Positions 27,139 to 38,199 of a stretch of DNA of 64,000 nucleotides are shown here, piece after piece. The position numbers and the translations under genes are program-made. Under the pieces are notes generated by a model. That model had not been told where the DNA came from. It did not search any database and was given only the letters and a program-made list of their open reading frames with translations. Origin of the DNA: Pseudomonas fulva 12-X (GTDB taxonomy: Bacteria > Pseudomonadota > Gammaproteobacteria > Pseudomonadales > Pseudomonadaceae). Location of the stretch: the NCBI RefSeq assembly GCF_000213805.1, contig NC_015556.1, positions 1,240,001 to 1,304,000 of the forward strand. Direction: 5' to 3'. The number at the start of each line of letters is the position of its first letter. Within the stretch, counting starts at the first letter, position 1.

Positions 27139-28234
27139 ATGGAAATCAACCCGATCCTGAACAGCATCAAGGACCTGTCCGAGCGCACCCAGACTATTCG
27201 GGGGTATCTTTGACTACGATCACAAGCATGATCGTCTCGTCGAAGTAAACCGCGAACTCGAAGACCCGAACGTCTGGAACAAGCCCGAATACGCCCAGAG
27301 CCTGGGCCGTGAGCGCTCCACCCTGGCGCAGATCGTCGAAACCATCGACGACCTGACCGGTAGCCTGGCCGACTCGCGCGACCTGCTGGAAATGGCTGTA
27401 GAAGAGAACGACCAGGGCGCCGTCGACGACGTCGCCGCTGAAATCGAGCGCCTGCGCGAAATTCTCGAGAAGCTCGAGTTCCGCCGCATGTTCAGCCACG
27501 AGATGGACCCCAACAACTGCTACCTGGACATCCAGGCCGGCTCCGGCGGCACCGAGGCCCAGGACTGGGCCAACATCCTGCTGCGCATGTACCTGCGCTG
27601 GGCCGACAAGCGCGGCTTCAATGCCGAGATCGTCGAGCTGTCCGAGGGCGAAGTCGCCGGCATCAAGGGTGCCACCGTGCATATCAAGGGCGAGTACGCC
27701 TTCGGCTGGCTGCGCACCGAAATCGGCGTGCACCGCCTGGTGCGCAAGAGCCCGTTCGACTCCGGCGCCCGTCGCCACACCTCGTTCTCGGCGGTGTTCG
27801 TGTCGCCCGAGATCGACGACAAGGTGGAGATCGAGATCAACCCGGCCGACCTGCGCATCGACACCTACCGCTCCTCCGGCGCTGGTGGTCAGCACGTCAA
27901 CACCACCGACTCGGCGGTGCGTATCACCCACGTGCCGACCAACACCGTGGTGGCCTGTCAGAACGAACGCTCTCAGCACGCCAACAAGGACACCGCCATG
28001 AAGATGCTGCGGGCCAAGTTGTACGAGCTGGAGATGCAGAAACGCAACGCCGCCTCCCAGGCGCTGGAAGACAGCAAGTCGGACATCGGCTGGGGCCACC
28101 AGATCCGCTCCTACGTGCTCGACGACTCGCGCATCAAGGATCTGCGTACCGGCGTCGAGCGTAGCGATTGCCAGAAGGTGCTCGACGGCGACCTCGACGG
28201 TTACCTCGAAGCCAGCCTCAAGCAGGGCCTTTGA
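27139..28234 (+). CDS. prfB: Peptide chain release factor 2, with programmed +1 frameshift
   Basis: RF2 (364 residues after the shift) ends translation at UGA and UAA. The ATG opens a 24-codon zero frame that stops at TGA 27211-27213. The slippery site CGGGGGTATCTTTGAC has a Shine-Dalgarno-like GGGGG, CTT at 27208 and then the stop. A +1 shift continues as [13 protein letters not shown] to 28234. This is the classic autoregulation of RF2: scarce RF2 slows stopping at UGA and favours the shift. The stop-codon-reading tripeptide SPF (in RKSPFDSGA) and the peptidyl-tRNA hydrolysis motif GGQ (249-251) are present. lysS follows in the usual arrangement. Confidence 0.97.
27199..27214 (+). promoter_or_regulatory. 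prfB +1 frameshift site
   Basis: GGGGG (internal ribosome-binding-like), TAT, CTT and TGA C in the standard spacing. The C after TGA makes the stop weak, which favours shifting. This explains why the N-terminal 24 codons and the rest of prfB lie in different frames; it is not a sequencing error. Confidence 0.95.
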
Positions 28235-28329
28235 TCCCGCACCCCATGTGGGGCGCCGTTGCCGGTGAGCGGCGGCGCCCTGCGGATTCCCCATCGATTA
28301 GTGATTAGACGCCAGGCAGACAGACGACC

Positions 28330-29832
28330 ATGAGCGACCAACAGCCCGACCAGCACGAACTGCAACAGGAAGAAAACAAGCTGATTGCCCAGCGCAAGGA
28401 AAAGCTTGCTGCCATCCGTGAGCAGGGCAGTGCCTTCCCCAACGACTTCCGCCGCGACAACCTCTGCGCCGACCTGCAGAAACAGTACGTGGACAAGACC
28501 AAGGAAGAGCTGGAAGCGGCGGCCATTCCGGTCAAGGTTGCCGGGCGCATCATGCTCAACCGCGGCGCGTTCATGGTCATCCAGGACATGAGCGGGCGCA
28601 TCCAGGTCTACGTCAATCGCAAGACCCTGCCCGAAGAAACCCTGGCTCAGGTCAAGACCTGGGACATGGGCGACATCATCGCCGCCGAAGGCACCCTGGC
28701 CCGTTCCGGCAAGGGCGACCTGTACGTCGAGATGACCAGCGTGCGCCTGCTGACCAAGTCGCTGCGTCCGCTGCCGGACAAGCACCACGGCCTGACCGAT
28801 ACCGAGCAGCGCTATCGCCAGCGCTACGTCGACCTGATCGTCAACGAGGAGGTACGCGACACCTTCCGTGTGCGCTCCCAGGTCATCGCCCACATCCGCA
28901 AGTTCCTCGCCGAGCGCAACTTCCTGGAAGTGGAAACGCCGATGCTGCAGACCATTCCCGGCGGCGCCGCGGCCAAGCCGTTCGAAACCCACCACAATGC
29001 CCTGGACATGGCCATGTTCCTGCGCATCGCGCCGGAGCTGTACCTCAAGCGGCTGGTAGTTGGTGGCTTCGAAAAAGTCTTCGAGATCAACCGCAACTTC
29101 CGTAACGAAGGCGTTTCGACCCGGCACAATCCCGAGTTCACCATGCTCGAGTTCTACCAGGCCTACGCCGATTACGAAGACAACATGGACCTGACCGAGG
29201 AGCTGTTCCGCGAGCTGGCCCAGACCATCCTCGGTAGCACCGACGTGCCGTACGGCGACAAGGTGTTCCACTTCGGCGAGCCGTTCGTGCGTCTGTCGGT
29301 GTTCGACTCGATCCTCAAGTACAACCCGGAAATCACTGCCGCCGACCTGCAGGATCTGGACAAGGCCCGCGCCATCGCCAAGAAGGCCGGCGCCAAGGTG
29401 CTCGGCTTCGAAGGCCTGGGCAAGCTGCAGGTGATGATTTTCGAGGAGCTGGTCGAGCACAAGCTGGAGCAGCCGCACTTCATCACCCGCTACCCGTTCG
29501 AAGTCTCGCCGCTGGCCCGTCGCAGTGACGACGATCCGAGCGTCACCGACCGCTTCGAGCTGTTCATCGGTGGCCGCGAGATCGCCAACGCCTACTCCGA
29601 GCTCAACGACGCCGAAGACCAGGCCGCGCGCTTCATGCAGCAGGTGGCCGACAAGGACGCAGGTGACGACGAAGCCATGCACTTCGACGCCGACTTCGTA
29701 CGCGCCCTCGAGTACGGCATGCCGCCGACCGCGGGCGAGGGCATCGGCATCGACCGCCTGGTGATGCTGCTGACCAACTCGCCGTCGATTCGCGACGTGA
29801 TTCTGTTCCCGCATATGCGCCCGGAACTCTAA
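28330..29832 (+). CDS. lysS: Lysyl-tRNA synthetase (class II)
   Basis: A 500-residue class II synthetase charging tRNA-Lys. The OB-fold anticodon domain spans about 60-170 ([19 protein letters not shown]). The catalytic domain has motif 1 near FLEVETPML, motif 2 [22 protein letters not shown] and motif 3 [14 protein letters not shown]. Length and order are normal. It lies 95 bp after prfB, the conserved prfB-lysS pairing, and ends at a terminator. Confidence 0.98.
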   Translation: MSDQQPDQHELQQEENKLIAQRKEKLAAIREQGSAFPNDFRRDNLCADLQKQYVDKTKEELEAAAIPVKVAGRIMLNRGAFMVIQDMSGRIQVYVNRKTLPEETLAQVKTWDMGDIIAAEGTLARSGKGDLYVEMTSVRLLTKSLRPLPDKHHGLTDTEQRYRQRYVDLIVNEEVRDTFRVRSQVIAHIRKFLAERNFLEVETPMLQTIPGGAAAKPFETHHNALDMAMFLRIAPELYLKRLVVGGFEKVFEINRNFRNEGVSTRHNPEFTMLEFYQAYADYEDNMDLTEELFRELAQTILGSTDVPYGDKVFHFGEPFVRLSVFDSILKYNPEITAADLQDLDKARAIAKKAGAKVLGFEGLGKLQVMIFEELVEHKLEQPHFITRYPFEVSPLARRSDDDPSVTDRFELFIGGREIANAYSELNDAEDQAARFMQQVADKDAGDDEAMHFDADFVRALEYGMPPTAGEGIGIDRLVMLLTNSPSIRDVILFPHMRPEL

Positions 29833-29842
29833 GCGTTCAACG

Positions 29843-29866
29843 AGCCGCCTCCGGGCGGCTTTTTAT
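29843..29866 (+). terminator. Rho-independent terminator after lysS
   Basis: AGCCGCC-TCCG-GGCGGCT followed by TTTTATT, 10 bases after the lysS stop. Confidence 0.9.
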
Positions 29867-29975
29867 TGCTCCGTAAATGTGCGCCTATCCTTGAGGTAGC
29901 GCGCTTGACGCAATGCGCAGCAGGGTTGGACTATCAGGCCGTTGGTGGCCCCTCGACTGTCTCAAGGAGAGCATG

Positions 29976-30527
29976 ATGAAAGCCTGTCGCGCATTGGTGG
30001 TGCTGTCGTTGTTGCTCTTGAGCGGCTGCCTGGTGACCTTCAGGGAGCCGATCCCGGCCAACGAGGCGGCGCCGATTCCGCTGCTCGGCGTGTGGTCGCG
30101 GGTAGACGAGTGGGGCGAGCTGCGTTATCTGGACATCACCCGCTCGGGCTCCAATCTGTACAAGGCCGACACCTACGTCGACAACCCGGACAACGTGCCC
30201 AGCGTGCAGAGCTACAGCTTCACCGTGGCCCACCACGGGCGGCGCTGGTATCTGTCGGCGGGCCTGCCCAAGCGCATGGGCGCCAACTACGCCATCGGCG
30301 GCTTCGAGCTGACCCAGGCCGGTGAACTGGTGCTGTTCAACCTGGATGTCGAGCGTATTCGCCAGGCCATCGCCACGGGCGAGCTGGCCGGCAACGACGT
30401 GCAGATGCCCCAGGGCCAGGGCGTGCTGGTCACCAGCAAGCTGGACAAGGTATTCGCCTACCTCAACGACCCTGCCAACTCCGACCTGTTCGTCGAAGTG
30501 GCGCGCTACCAGCGCAGCGCGCCCTGA
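29976..30527 (+). CDS. Predicted outer-envelope lipoprotein
   Basis: A 183-residue protein with a lipoprotein signal (MKACRALVVLSLLLLSGC, lipobox LSGC, Cys18). A beta-rich body with no family I recognise follows (LLGVWSRVDEWGELRYLDITRSGSNLYKAD). The residue after the Cys is Leu, so outer-membrane sorting is likely. Two adjacent ATGs exist; 29976 is favoured by AAGGAG spacing. It ends 25 bp before the QEGLA-family gene in the same direction, so the two may be one operon. Confidence 0.8.
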   Translation: MKACRALVVLSLLLLSGCLVTFREPIPANEAAPIPLLGVWSRVDEWGELRYLDITRSGSNLYKADTYVDNPDNVPSVQSYSFTVAHHGRRWYLSAGLPKRMGANYAIGGFELTQAGELVLFNLDVERIRQAIATGELAGNDVQMPQGQGVLVTSKLDKVFAYLNDPANSDLFVEVARYQRSAP

Positions 30528-30552
30528 CACTTTCAAAGCAAAGAGGATTGCC

Positions 30553-31848
30553 ATGAACAGCCACCTAGCACTCGACGGCTACCAACTGGCGGTGCGCGCG
30601 CTGTCCGACCGCATCGTCGAGGCGCAGACGCCGATCCGCGTGCTCGATGCGGTGAAATGGGACGATTCCATTCGCCAGACCTTTCTCAAGCACAAGGGCC
30701 GCGAGCTGCCGGCCATCGACCGCAGCTACTACGACAGCCGCCCGCTGCCCTTCGACCCGGCCGCCAAGAAGCTGGAATTCCAGAACATCGAGCGCGACAT
30801 CACCCGCCAGCTCGGCCAGTTCAACCCGGTGGGGCAGATCATGCGCCGCATGTGCCGCGAGTACCGGATGGTGATTCGCATGCTGGAAGCGCGCGGCACC
30901 TCGGACTTCGGGCTGATTTCCCAGGAGCTGTACGGCGCCGCGTCCGACGCCTTCCACGCCGGTGACCCGACTCTGGCCGACTTGGGCCTGATGTTCTCCG
31001 ACTACCTGAACAACATCGACAGCCGCGGCGACCTCAAGGACGAACCCAAGACCCTGGGCGCCAAGGAAGCCGTGGCCCTGCTGCAGAGCCGCCTGAACCT
31101 GGTGTTCGGCGAGAGCGAGAACACCATTCGTGTGTTCGAGTCCGACGGCATTCTGGCCGACGCGGCGGCGGGCGCCGACTACATCAAGATCCGCACCGAC
31201 GCGATGTTCAACGAGCGCGACGTCAAGGCGCTGGAAGTGCACGAAGGTCTGGTGCACGTCGCCACCACGCTCAATGGCCAGAATCAGCCGATCTGCACTT
31301 TCCTGGCCAAGGGGCCGCCCTCGTCGACGGTCACCCAGGAGGGCCTTGCGATTCTCATGGAAGTGATCGCCTTCGCCTCCTACCCCAGCCGCCTGCGCAA
31401 ACTCACCAACCGCACCCGCGCCATCCATATGGCCGAGCAGGGCGCCGACTTCGTGCAGGTCTGCGATTTCTACCGTGAGCAGGGTTTCAGCCTGGAAGAC
31501 AGCTACAGCAACGCCAGCCGCGCCTTCCGCGGTTCGGCGCCGGATGGTCTGCCGTTCACCAAGGACCTGTCGTACCTGAAGGGTTTCATCATGATCTACA
31601 ACTACATCCAGCTCGCCGTGCGCAAAGGCAAGCTGGAACAGATCCCTTTATTGTTCTGTGGCAAGACCACGCTCGAAGATATGCGTACGCTACGCCAGCT
31701 GGTCGATGAAGGCCTGGTGAGCCCACCCAAGTACCTGCCGCAGCAGTTTCGCGATCTCAATTCGCTGTCGGCCTGGATGTGCTTTTCCAACTTCCTCAAC
31801 CACCTGAGCCTGGATCGGATCGAAGCCGACTACGCCAATATCCTCTGA
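30553..31848 (+). CDS. QEGLA-motif protein (DUF1704, flavohemoglobin-expression-modulating type)
   Basis: A 431-residue cytoplasmic protein of the DUF1704/TIGR02421 family. The naming motif QEGLAILMEV and an upstream HEGLVHVATT (HExxxH-like) together look like a metallopeptidase active site; relatives include KIAA0895L/MATCAP-type tyrosine carboxypeptidases. That catalytic role in bacteria is an inference. The ATG at 30553 has AGAGG upstream; a much longer open frame starting at 30322 belongs to the lipoprotein gene region and is not used. Confidence 0.85.
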   Translation: MNSHLALDGYQLAVRALSDRIVEAQTPIRVLDAVKWDDSIRQTFLKHKGRELPAIDRSYYDSRPLPFDPAAKKLEFQNIERDITRQLGQFNPVGQIMRRMCREYRMVIRMLEARGTSDFGLISQELYGAASDAFHAGDPTLADLGLMFSDYLNNIDSRGDLKDEPKTLGAKEAVALLQSRLNLVFGESENTIRVFESDGILADAAAGADYIKIRTDAMFNERDVKALEVHEGLVHVATTLNGQNQPICTFLAKGPPSSTVTQEGLAILMEVIAFASYPSRLRKLTNRTRAIHMAEQGADFVQVCDFYREQGFSLEDSYSNASRAFRGSAPDGLPFTKDLSYLKGFIMIYNYIQLAVRKGKLEQIPLLFCGKTTLEDMRTLRQLVDEGLVSPPKYLPQQFRDLNSLSAWMCFSNFLNHLSLDRIEADYANIL

Positions 31849-31936
31849 GCATCGGCTCGGGGTGGTGGCGATGCGGTGCGGCCGGTCTCCACTTTCCCGA
31901 GCTGCCTGACCCGGCAGCCTGTCCCGAGATGCCGGC

Positions 31937-32236
31937 ATGACAGCGCCCAACCCCATTCCCCTGATTCTTACCGCCATCGGCAGCGTCGCCGGCACCGTGG
32001 CGGTGCTCGGCTATTACGGCTACCTGCATTTCGCCAAGCCCGAAGACGCCTTGCTGCTGGCCGAGTTCACCATGCTCAAGACCATTGCCGGCGAGGATTA
32101 CCGGGTCAGCCTCAAGCCTGCTGACCAGGTGGCGCAGTGCATCGATGGCGTGCTGGTGCTGTTCGATCTGCAGCAGAAGGGGCTCAGCGGCGTGCTGGTC
32201 GACGACGCCAAGCGCGCGGTGCGCTGCAATCCCTGA
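31937..32236 (+). CDS. Small single-pass membrane protein, unknown
   Basis: A 99-residue protein: an N-terminal hydrophobic segment (about 7-28, IPLILTAIGSVAGTVAVLGYYGYL) and a short soluble tail with one or two Cys. I recognise no family. It lies 88 bp after the QEGLA gene in the same direction and directly before a terminator, so it may be the last gene of that transcript. No strong ribosome site is visible. Confidence 0.65.
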   Translation: MTAPNPIPLILTAIGSVAGTVAVLGYYGYLHFAKPEDALLLAEFTMLKTIAGEDYRVSLKPADQVAQCIDGVLVLFDLQQKGLSGVLVDDAKRAVRCNP

Positions 32237-32242
32237 AACGAC

Positions 32243-32267
32243 AAACCCCGCCTGAGCGGGGTTTGTT
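32243..32267. terminator. Bidirectional Rho-independent terminator
   Basis: AAACCCCGC-CTGA-GCGGGGTTT, near-perfect, between the small membrane gene (plus) and lptF (minus). The A-rich left flank and T-rich right flank make it plausible for both directions. Confidence 0.85.
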
Positions 32268-32321
32268 ATTCAAGGAAGTCTGCAGCCTTGCGGCGCAGAC
32301 TTCCTCAGGCAGGCCGGGGCC

Positions 32322-33107
32322 TTAGTTGCTCATCGACGAGCGCGGGGCGACCGGCTGGTTGTCGTTGGAAATGGTCACTTCCACACGACGGTTCATGGCG
32401 CGGCCGGCCGAGTCGCTGTTGCTGGCGACCGGGTATTCCTTGCCATAACCCTGGGCAACGATGCGCTGCGGGTCGACACCTTGGCTGATCAGCGCGGCGC
32501 GAACGGAGTTGGCGCGGCGCTCGGACAGGCTCTGGTTGTACTGAGCCGAACCGGTGCTGTCGGTGTAGCCTTCGACGATCACCTTGCGATCCGGGTTTTC
32601 CTGCAGGAACTGGGCGAGCTTGGTGATGTTGTGCATGCCGCCCGGCTTGAGCTCGGAGCGATCCAGATCGAACAGTACGTCACCGAAGGTCACCAGGGTG
32701 CCGCGCTCGGTCTGCTTGGCGTTCAGGCTGTCCTGCAGTTGCTTGATCTGCGCATCGCGGGCTTCCAGGCGCGCCTGGGCACGTTGGGCACCGGTCTGCT
32801 CCAAGTTCTGCTCGGTGGTGCGCAGTGCGATGGTTTGCTCAGCCAGTTCGATACGCTTGTTGGCCAGGTAAGCCAGCTGGTCGACGCGCTTTTCGTCTTC
32901 CTTCTCGCGGTAGGCCTTCTCGGCGCGCTCCAGGGCTTCACCGGCGTCCTTGGTTTCCAGGGCGGCCACTTTGACCGACTCCGGATTGGTCTGCAGGCTG
33001 GAGTAGCTGCTGCGCGCCTGTTCCAGGTTGACGTTGGGCTTGGAGGCACAGGCAGCCAGGCCGACGCTCAGGGCCAGCAGGGCAGGAATCATCACTTGAT
33101 TACGCAT
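32322..33107 (-). CDS. lptF: OmpA-family lipoprotein, LptF-like (DUF4398 + OmpA)
   Basis: A 261-residue outer-membrane lipoprotein. The signal has lipobox LAAC (Cys20). An N-terminal helical DUF4398 coiled-coil (about 28-135, rich in Lys/Glu/Gln) is followed by a C-terminal OmpA peptidoglycan-binding domain (about 140-245, with VEGYTDSTGSAQYNQSLSERRA and NRRVEVTI). Length and domain order match P. aeruginosa LptF, whose gene also sits next to a small DUF4398 lipoprotein gene. It probably tethers the outer membrane to the wall. Confidence 0.88.
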   Translation of the reverse strand: MRNQVMIPALLALSVGLAACASKPNVNLEQARSSYSSLQTNPESVKVAALETKDAGEALERAEKAYREKEDEKRVDQLAYLANKRIELAEQTIALRTTEQNLEQTGAQRAQARLEARDAQIKQLQDSLNAKQTERGTLVTFGDVLFDLDRSELKPGGMHNITKLAQFLQENPDRKVIVEGYTDSTGSAQYNQSLSERRANSVRAALISQGVDPQRIVAQGYGKEYPVASNSDSAGRAMNRRVEVTISNDNQPVAPRSSMSN

Positions 33108-33151
33108 GGTCGTTCATCCTTCTATGAATTGGCGAAAGCGGTAGCGCAGCG

Positions 33152-33577
33152 TTATTGCTGCTGGCCCTGTGGGCGCATCTGCTCGGCGCCACGCATGCCT
33201 TCCTGGCGCAGCTCTTCGATGCCCTGCTGAGCATCCTTGAGCGCCTTGTCAGCCTTGGCGGCCTGGGTCTTGCGGGTCGCTACACGAGCATCCCACTCGG
33301 CCTGCTCGGCCAGACGCTTGGCTTCTTCGTAGTTCTTCTCGACCATTTCCAGCTCGGCCTGCTTGAGCTTGTCCTGAGCGGATTTGGTTTCCACCGCGGC
33401 GAATTCTGTGCCGCCGGAGCTGACGGCTTCATTGACGGCGGACTTGGTCACGGCCATCTGCTCGCTGGGCGGGTTGCCCGCGCAGCCAGCCAGCAGCAGG
33501 CTGCTGCCAATGGCCAGCGCAGCGACCTTCCAGCTGGCCAGTTGGGTACGAGCATTTGGGGCAGTTTTAGTGGTCAT
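33152..33577 (-). CDS. DUF4398 lipoprotein
   Basis: A 141-residue lipoprotein with lipobox LLAGC (near residue 32) and a helical DUF4398 body (AVNEAVSSGGTEFAAVETKSAQDKLKQAELE) similar to the N-terminal part of the neighbouring LptF-like protein. The C-terminus is Gln-rich. The ATG at 33577 is chosen; an in-frame ATG 15 bases upstream has no ribosome site, and a longer open frame reaches 33706. It is 44 bp upstream of lptF and likely co-transcribed. Confidence 0.84.
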   Translation of the reverse strand: MTTKTAPNARTQLASWKVAALAIGSSLLLAGCAGNPPSEQMAVTKSAVNEAVSSGGTEFAAVETKSAQDKLKQAELEMVEKNYEEAKRLAEQAEWDARVATRKTQAAKADKALKDAQQGIEELRQEGMRGAEQMRPQGQQQ

Positions 33578-33784
33578 GGTGTGCAACTCCATTGGTAAAT
33601 AACTGGCAAAACAGTCGGTTCCACGATGGTTACCTGCCGGGCGGAGCTCAGGAGCGTAGAGCTGCTGAGTAAGTTTTTCTCCGGCGACCAGTGGTCGCGT
33701 CGGCATAGTTGTGTGAGTTGGCCGCTTAGCGAAACGTTCAGCAAAAAACTGCGGATTGCCAGCCGAGAGTTGCCAGTAATTGCT

Positions 33785-33813
33785 GCGCAGGCCACGTGGC
33801 TACTGGCCTGCGC
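33785..33813 (-). terminator. Hairpin downstream of the 114-residue gene
   Basis: Perfect 10-bp stem GCGCAGGCCA/TGGCCTGCGC with a 9-base loop, 17 bp after the stop of the minus-strand gene ending at 33830. No clear T-run follows, so its role as a terminator is only possible. Confidence 0.4.
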
Positions 33814-33829
33814 GCATCTGACCGAGTGA

Positions 33830-34174
33830 TCAGGTTGGCGAGGGTGGTTGCTCGGCGTCGAGCGCCTGGCGGTAGTGACGGGCCAGTTCGAGAAAGCGCG
33901 GCGTCGGCCCGATGTCTTCATACACCGGGTTGCCTTCCTCATCGGTAGCCACCACCTGGCTGCCCTGCACGTAAGGCATGCTGGCTTCCAGGTCTTCCAG
34001 CGCGGCGGCCAGCAGTTCGGCGAGCAGTTCCTCGGGGCGACGTTTCGGGTACATGTGGTGCAGCGCCGCCAGGCGGGCGGCAGCCTCCACGTCCAGGTGC
34101 ACCTGGTAGGGCGTGCTGGTCAGCTGGCCGGTGGCGTTCTGTTCCCATTGCTGGACGAGCTGGCGAATTTTCAT
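33830..34174 (-). CDS. Conserved hypothetical protein beside ppc
   Basis: A 114-residue cytoplasmic protein with no membrane segment. The core ([46 protein letters not shown]) looks like a ribbon-helix-helix-type fold, and the tail has [19 protein letters not shown] recognise it only as a conserved Pseudomonas protein divergent from ppc. GAGG lies six bases before the ATG. It shares a 165-bp divergent promoter region with ppc. Confidence 0.8.
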   Translation of the reverse strand: MKIRQLVQQWEQNATGQLTSTPYQVHLDVEAAARLAALHHMYPKRRPEELLAELLAAALEDLEASMPYVQGSQVVATDEEGNPVYEDIGPTPRFLELARHYRQALDAEQPPSPT

Positions 34175-34339
34175 AGGGACCTCGGGGCAGGGGTGTTTCC
34201 TAGAGACCCGAGTGCATCGGCGGCGTTCCGGTCAGCGTTCGTGGGGAGGTCGGATGGGGCTTTGCTCATGGCCTGGCTTGTCAGGCGTCTCGCGGCTGGG
34301 CAATCTGAGTGCTCAGCCACGAGGCGATGGGAGACCGGT

Positions 34340-36976
34340 ATGACGCAAATCGATGCACGTCTACGCGAGGATGTTCACCAGCTCGGTGAGCTGCTCGGCA
34401 CCACCATCCGCGACCAGCACGGCGAGGCGTTTCTCGACAAGATCGAGCGCATCCGCAAGGGCGCCAAGGCGGCGCGCCAGGGCTCGGCCGACGGCGCCCG
34501 GCAGCTCAGCGAAACCCTCGACGGGCTGCACGACGACGAGCTGTTGCCGGTGGCCCGCGCCTTCAACCAGTTTCTCAACCTGGCCAATATCGCCGAGCAG
34601 TATCACCGCGTGCGCCGTCGTGCCACCGGCGAGGCGCAACCCTTCGAAAACCGCGTGTTCGACGAGCTGCTGCAGCGCCTGCGTGCCAATGGCCATGAGC
34701 CCGCAGCCCTGGCTCGCCAGGTCGCCGAGCTGGATATCGAACTGGTGCTCACCGCGCACCCCACTGAGGTATCACGGCGCACGTTGATCCAGAAGTACGA
34801 CGCGATTTCCGCTCAGCTGGCCGAACAGGATCACAGCGACCTGTCGGGCGCCGAACGCGAGGCCATCGCCAGCCGACTGCAACGGTTGATCGCCGAGGCC
34901 TGGCACACCGAGGAAATTCGCCGCGTACGGCCGACCCCGGTGGACGAAGCCAAGTGGGGCTTCGCGGTGATCGAGAACTCCCTGTGGTACGCATTGCCGA
35001 CGGTGATGCGCAAGGCCGACCAGGCGTTGCAGCGTGAGACCGGGCAACGCCTGCCGCTGGACGCTGCACCGATTCGCTTCGCCTCGTGGATGGGCGGTGA
35101 TCGCGACGGCAACCCCAACGTCACTGCCAAGATCACCCGCGAGGTGCTGCTGCTGGCGCGCTGGATGGCCGCTGACCTGTACCTGCGCGACATCGACAGC
35201 CTGGCCGCCGAGCTGTCCATGCAGCGCGCCAACGACGAACTGCGTGCCCGCGCCGGTGACAGCGCCGAGCCTTACCGCGCGGTACTCAAGCAACTGCGCG
35301 AGCGCTTGCGTGCTACCCGCACCTGGGCCCACGAATCCCTGGCCGGGCCGGTCAATCCGCCAGCGCAGGTGCTGCACGACAACGCTGAACTGCGCGAGCC
35401 GTTGCTGCTCTGCTATCGCTCTCTGCACGACTGCGGCATGGGCGTAATCGCCGATGGCCCATTGCTGGATTTCCTGCGCCGCGTCAGCACCTTCGGGCTG
35501 TTCCTGGTGCGCCTCGACGTGCGCCAGGACGCTACCCGCCATGCCTCGGCGATGGCCGAGATCACCGAGTACCTGGGCCTGGGTCGCTACGACAGCTGGG
35601 GCGAAGAGCAGCGGCTGGCATTCCTGCAGGATGAACTGAGCGGTCGCCGGCCCTTGCTGCCGGCCGACTTCAACCCCAGCGACGACACCGCCGAAGTGCT
35701 CGCCACCTGCCGCGAAGTGGCAGCTGCGCCAGCGGCCTCGCTGGGCTCCTACGTGATCTCCATGGCCGGTGCCGCTTCGGACGTGCTCGCCGTGCAGCTG
35801 CTGCTCAAGGAAGCCGGGCTGCGCCGGCCGATGCGTGTAGTGCCGCTGTTCGAAACCCTGGCGGATCTGGACAACGCTGCGGTGGCCATCGAGCGGCTGC
35901 TCGGCCTGCCGGACTATCGCGCCGGCCTGCAGGGCCCGCAGGAAGTGATGATCGGCTATTCGGACTCCGCCAAGGACGCCGGCACCACGGCGGCCGCCTG
36001 GGCGCAGTACCGCGCCCAGGAAAGCCTGGTGCGCATCTGCCGCGAGCACGATGTCGAGCTGCTGCTGTTCCATGGCCGCGGCGGCACCGTGGGGCGCGGC
36101 GGCGGCCCGGCCCACGAGGCGATCCTGTCGCAGCCGCCGGGTTCGGTGAACGGGCGCTTCCGCACCACTGAGCAGGGCGAAATGATCCGCTTCAAGTTCG
36201 GTATGCCGGATATCGCCGAGCAGAACCTCAACCTCTACCTGGCCGCCGTGCTGGAAGCCACCTTGCTGCCGCCCCCGGTGCCGCAGGAGGCCTGGCGCGC
36301 GCAGATGGACAAGCTGGCCGCCGATGGCGTGGCCACCTACCGCGGCGTGGTGCGCGAGCATCCGCAGTTCGTCGAGTACTTCCGCCAAGCCACACCCGAG
36401 CAGGAACTCGGTCGTCTACCTCTGGGCAGCCGGCCGGCCAAGCGCCGCGAGGGCGGGGTGGAGAGCCTGCGCGCCATCCCCTGGATCTTCGCCTGGACTC
36501 AGACGCGCCTGATGCTGCCCGCCTGGCTCGGCTGGGAGGCCGCTTTGCGCAATGCACTGGAGCGTGGCGAGGGCGAGGTGCTGCGCGAGATGCGCGAGCA
36601 GTGGCCGTTCTTCCGTACGCGCATCGACATGCTGGAGATGGTGCTCGCCAAGGCTGACGAGTCGATTGCCCGGCTGTATGACGAGCGTTTGGTGACGGCC
36701 GAATTGCAACCTTTGGGTGCGCATTTACGCGACCTATTGTCGCAGGCGAGCGAGGTGGTGCTGGGCCTGACCGGCCAATCGCAGCTCTTGGTGCACAGCC
36801 CCGAGACCCTGGAATTCATTACAGTGCGCAACACCTATCTGGACCCGCTACACCTGCTGCAGGCCGAGCTGCTGGCCCGCTCACGGCAGCGTGAACAGGA
36901 GCCCGGAAGCGCTCTGGAACAGGCGTTGCTGGTCAGTGTGGCGGGTATTGCGGCGGGGCTGCGCAACACCGGTTGA
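34340..36976 (+). CDS. ppc: Phosphoenolpyruvate carboxylase
   Basis: An 878-residue anaplerotic enzyme making oxaloacetate from PEP and bicarbonate. Catalytic His140 sits in [11 protein letters not shown] and Lys545 in [11 protein letters not shown]. The glycine loop [26 protein letters not shown] and the C-terminal effector/C-end motif [10 protein letters not shown] are present. Length is close to E. coli Ppc (883). The ATG at 34340 has GGAG upstream; the frame stays open 490 bases further up, but that region encodes the opposite-strand gene. Confidence 0.98.
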   Translation: MTQIDARLREDVHQLGELLGTTIRDQHGEAFLDKIERIRKGAKAARQGSADGARQLSETLDGLHDDELLPVARAFNQFLNLANIAEQYHRVRRRATGEAQPFENRVFDELLQRLRANGHEPAALARQVAELDIELVLTAHPTEVSRRTLIQKYDAISAQLAEQDHSDLSGAEREAIASRLQRLIAEAWHTEEIRRVRPTPVDEAKWGFAVIENSLWYALPTVMRKADQALQRETGQRLPLDAAPIRFASWMGGDRDGNPNVTAKITREVLLLARWMAADLYLRDIDSLAAELSMQRANDELRARAGDSAEPYRAVLKQLRERLRATRTWAHESLAGPVNPPAQVLHDNAELREPLLLCYRSLHDCGMGVIADGPLLDFLRRVSTFGLFLVRLDVRQDATRHASAMAEITEYLGLGRYDSWGEEQRLAFLQDELSGRRPLLPADFNPSDDTAEVLATCREVAAAPAASLGSYVISMAGAASDVLAVQLLLKEAGLRRPMRVVPLFETLADLDNAAVAIERLLGLPDYRAGLQGPQEVMIGYSDSAKDAGTTAAAWAQYRAQESLVRICREHDVELLLFHGRGGTVGRGGGPAHEAILSQPPGSVNGRFRTTEQGEMIRFKFGMPDIAEQNLNLYLAAVLEATLLPPPVPQEAWRAQMDKLAADGVATYRGVVREHPQFVEYFRQATPEQELGRLPLGSRPAKRREGGVESLRAIPWIFAWTQTRLMLPAWLGWEAALRNALERGEGEVLREMREQWPFFRTRIDMLEMVLAKADESIARLYDERLVTAELQPLGAHLRDLLSQASEVVLGLTGQSQLLVHSPETLEFITVRNTYLDPLHLLQAELLARSRQREQEPGSALEQALLVSVAGIAAGLRNTG

Positions 36977-37945
<969 letters not shown>

Positions 37946-37961
37946 CCTGACCTATCCACAC

Positions 37962-37984
37962 AACGGCCCGCTTGCGGGCCGTTG
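37962..37984 (+). terminator. Terminator-like hairpin after adk
   Basis: AACGGCCCGC-TT-GCGGGCCGTT, 17 bases after the adk stop, followed by GTCGTTT. The T-run is weak. Confidence 0.7.
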
Positions 37985-38199
37985 TCGTTTCTGGGCATCC
38001 CAGAGCGCTGGTGAGCCCCATTCGGGTCGCTGGCAGGCAGCCACGGCAGCCGCCGTTTCGTTACTATCAGGCTTCTCCATCGCCATCTGGCATGCTCCGA
38101 ATTCCAGCCGGCGCGCCGCTGCGCCTGCTGGTTTGATCGACCGTCACGAAGAACTTCGAGAAAGGCGGCTACAACCCACCCTCAATCAGAGTGCATTCC

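Noticed and set aside
27211..27213. In-frame stop near the start of prfB, taken as a sequencing error or pseudogene
   Set aside because: It is the conserved programmed frameshift of RF2.
28201..29814. 537-residue minus-strand frame
   Set aside because: Antisense of lysS.
33848..34339. Upstream extension of the ppc frame
   Set aside because: It overlaps the opposite-strand 114-residue gene and lacks a start site; Ppc length is correct from 34340.
34772..36388. 538-residue minus-strand frame
   Set aside because: Antisense of ppc, whose active-site motifs are intact.
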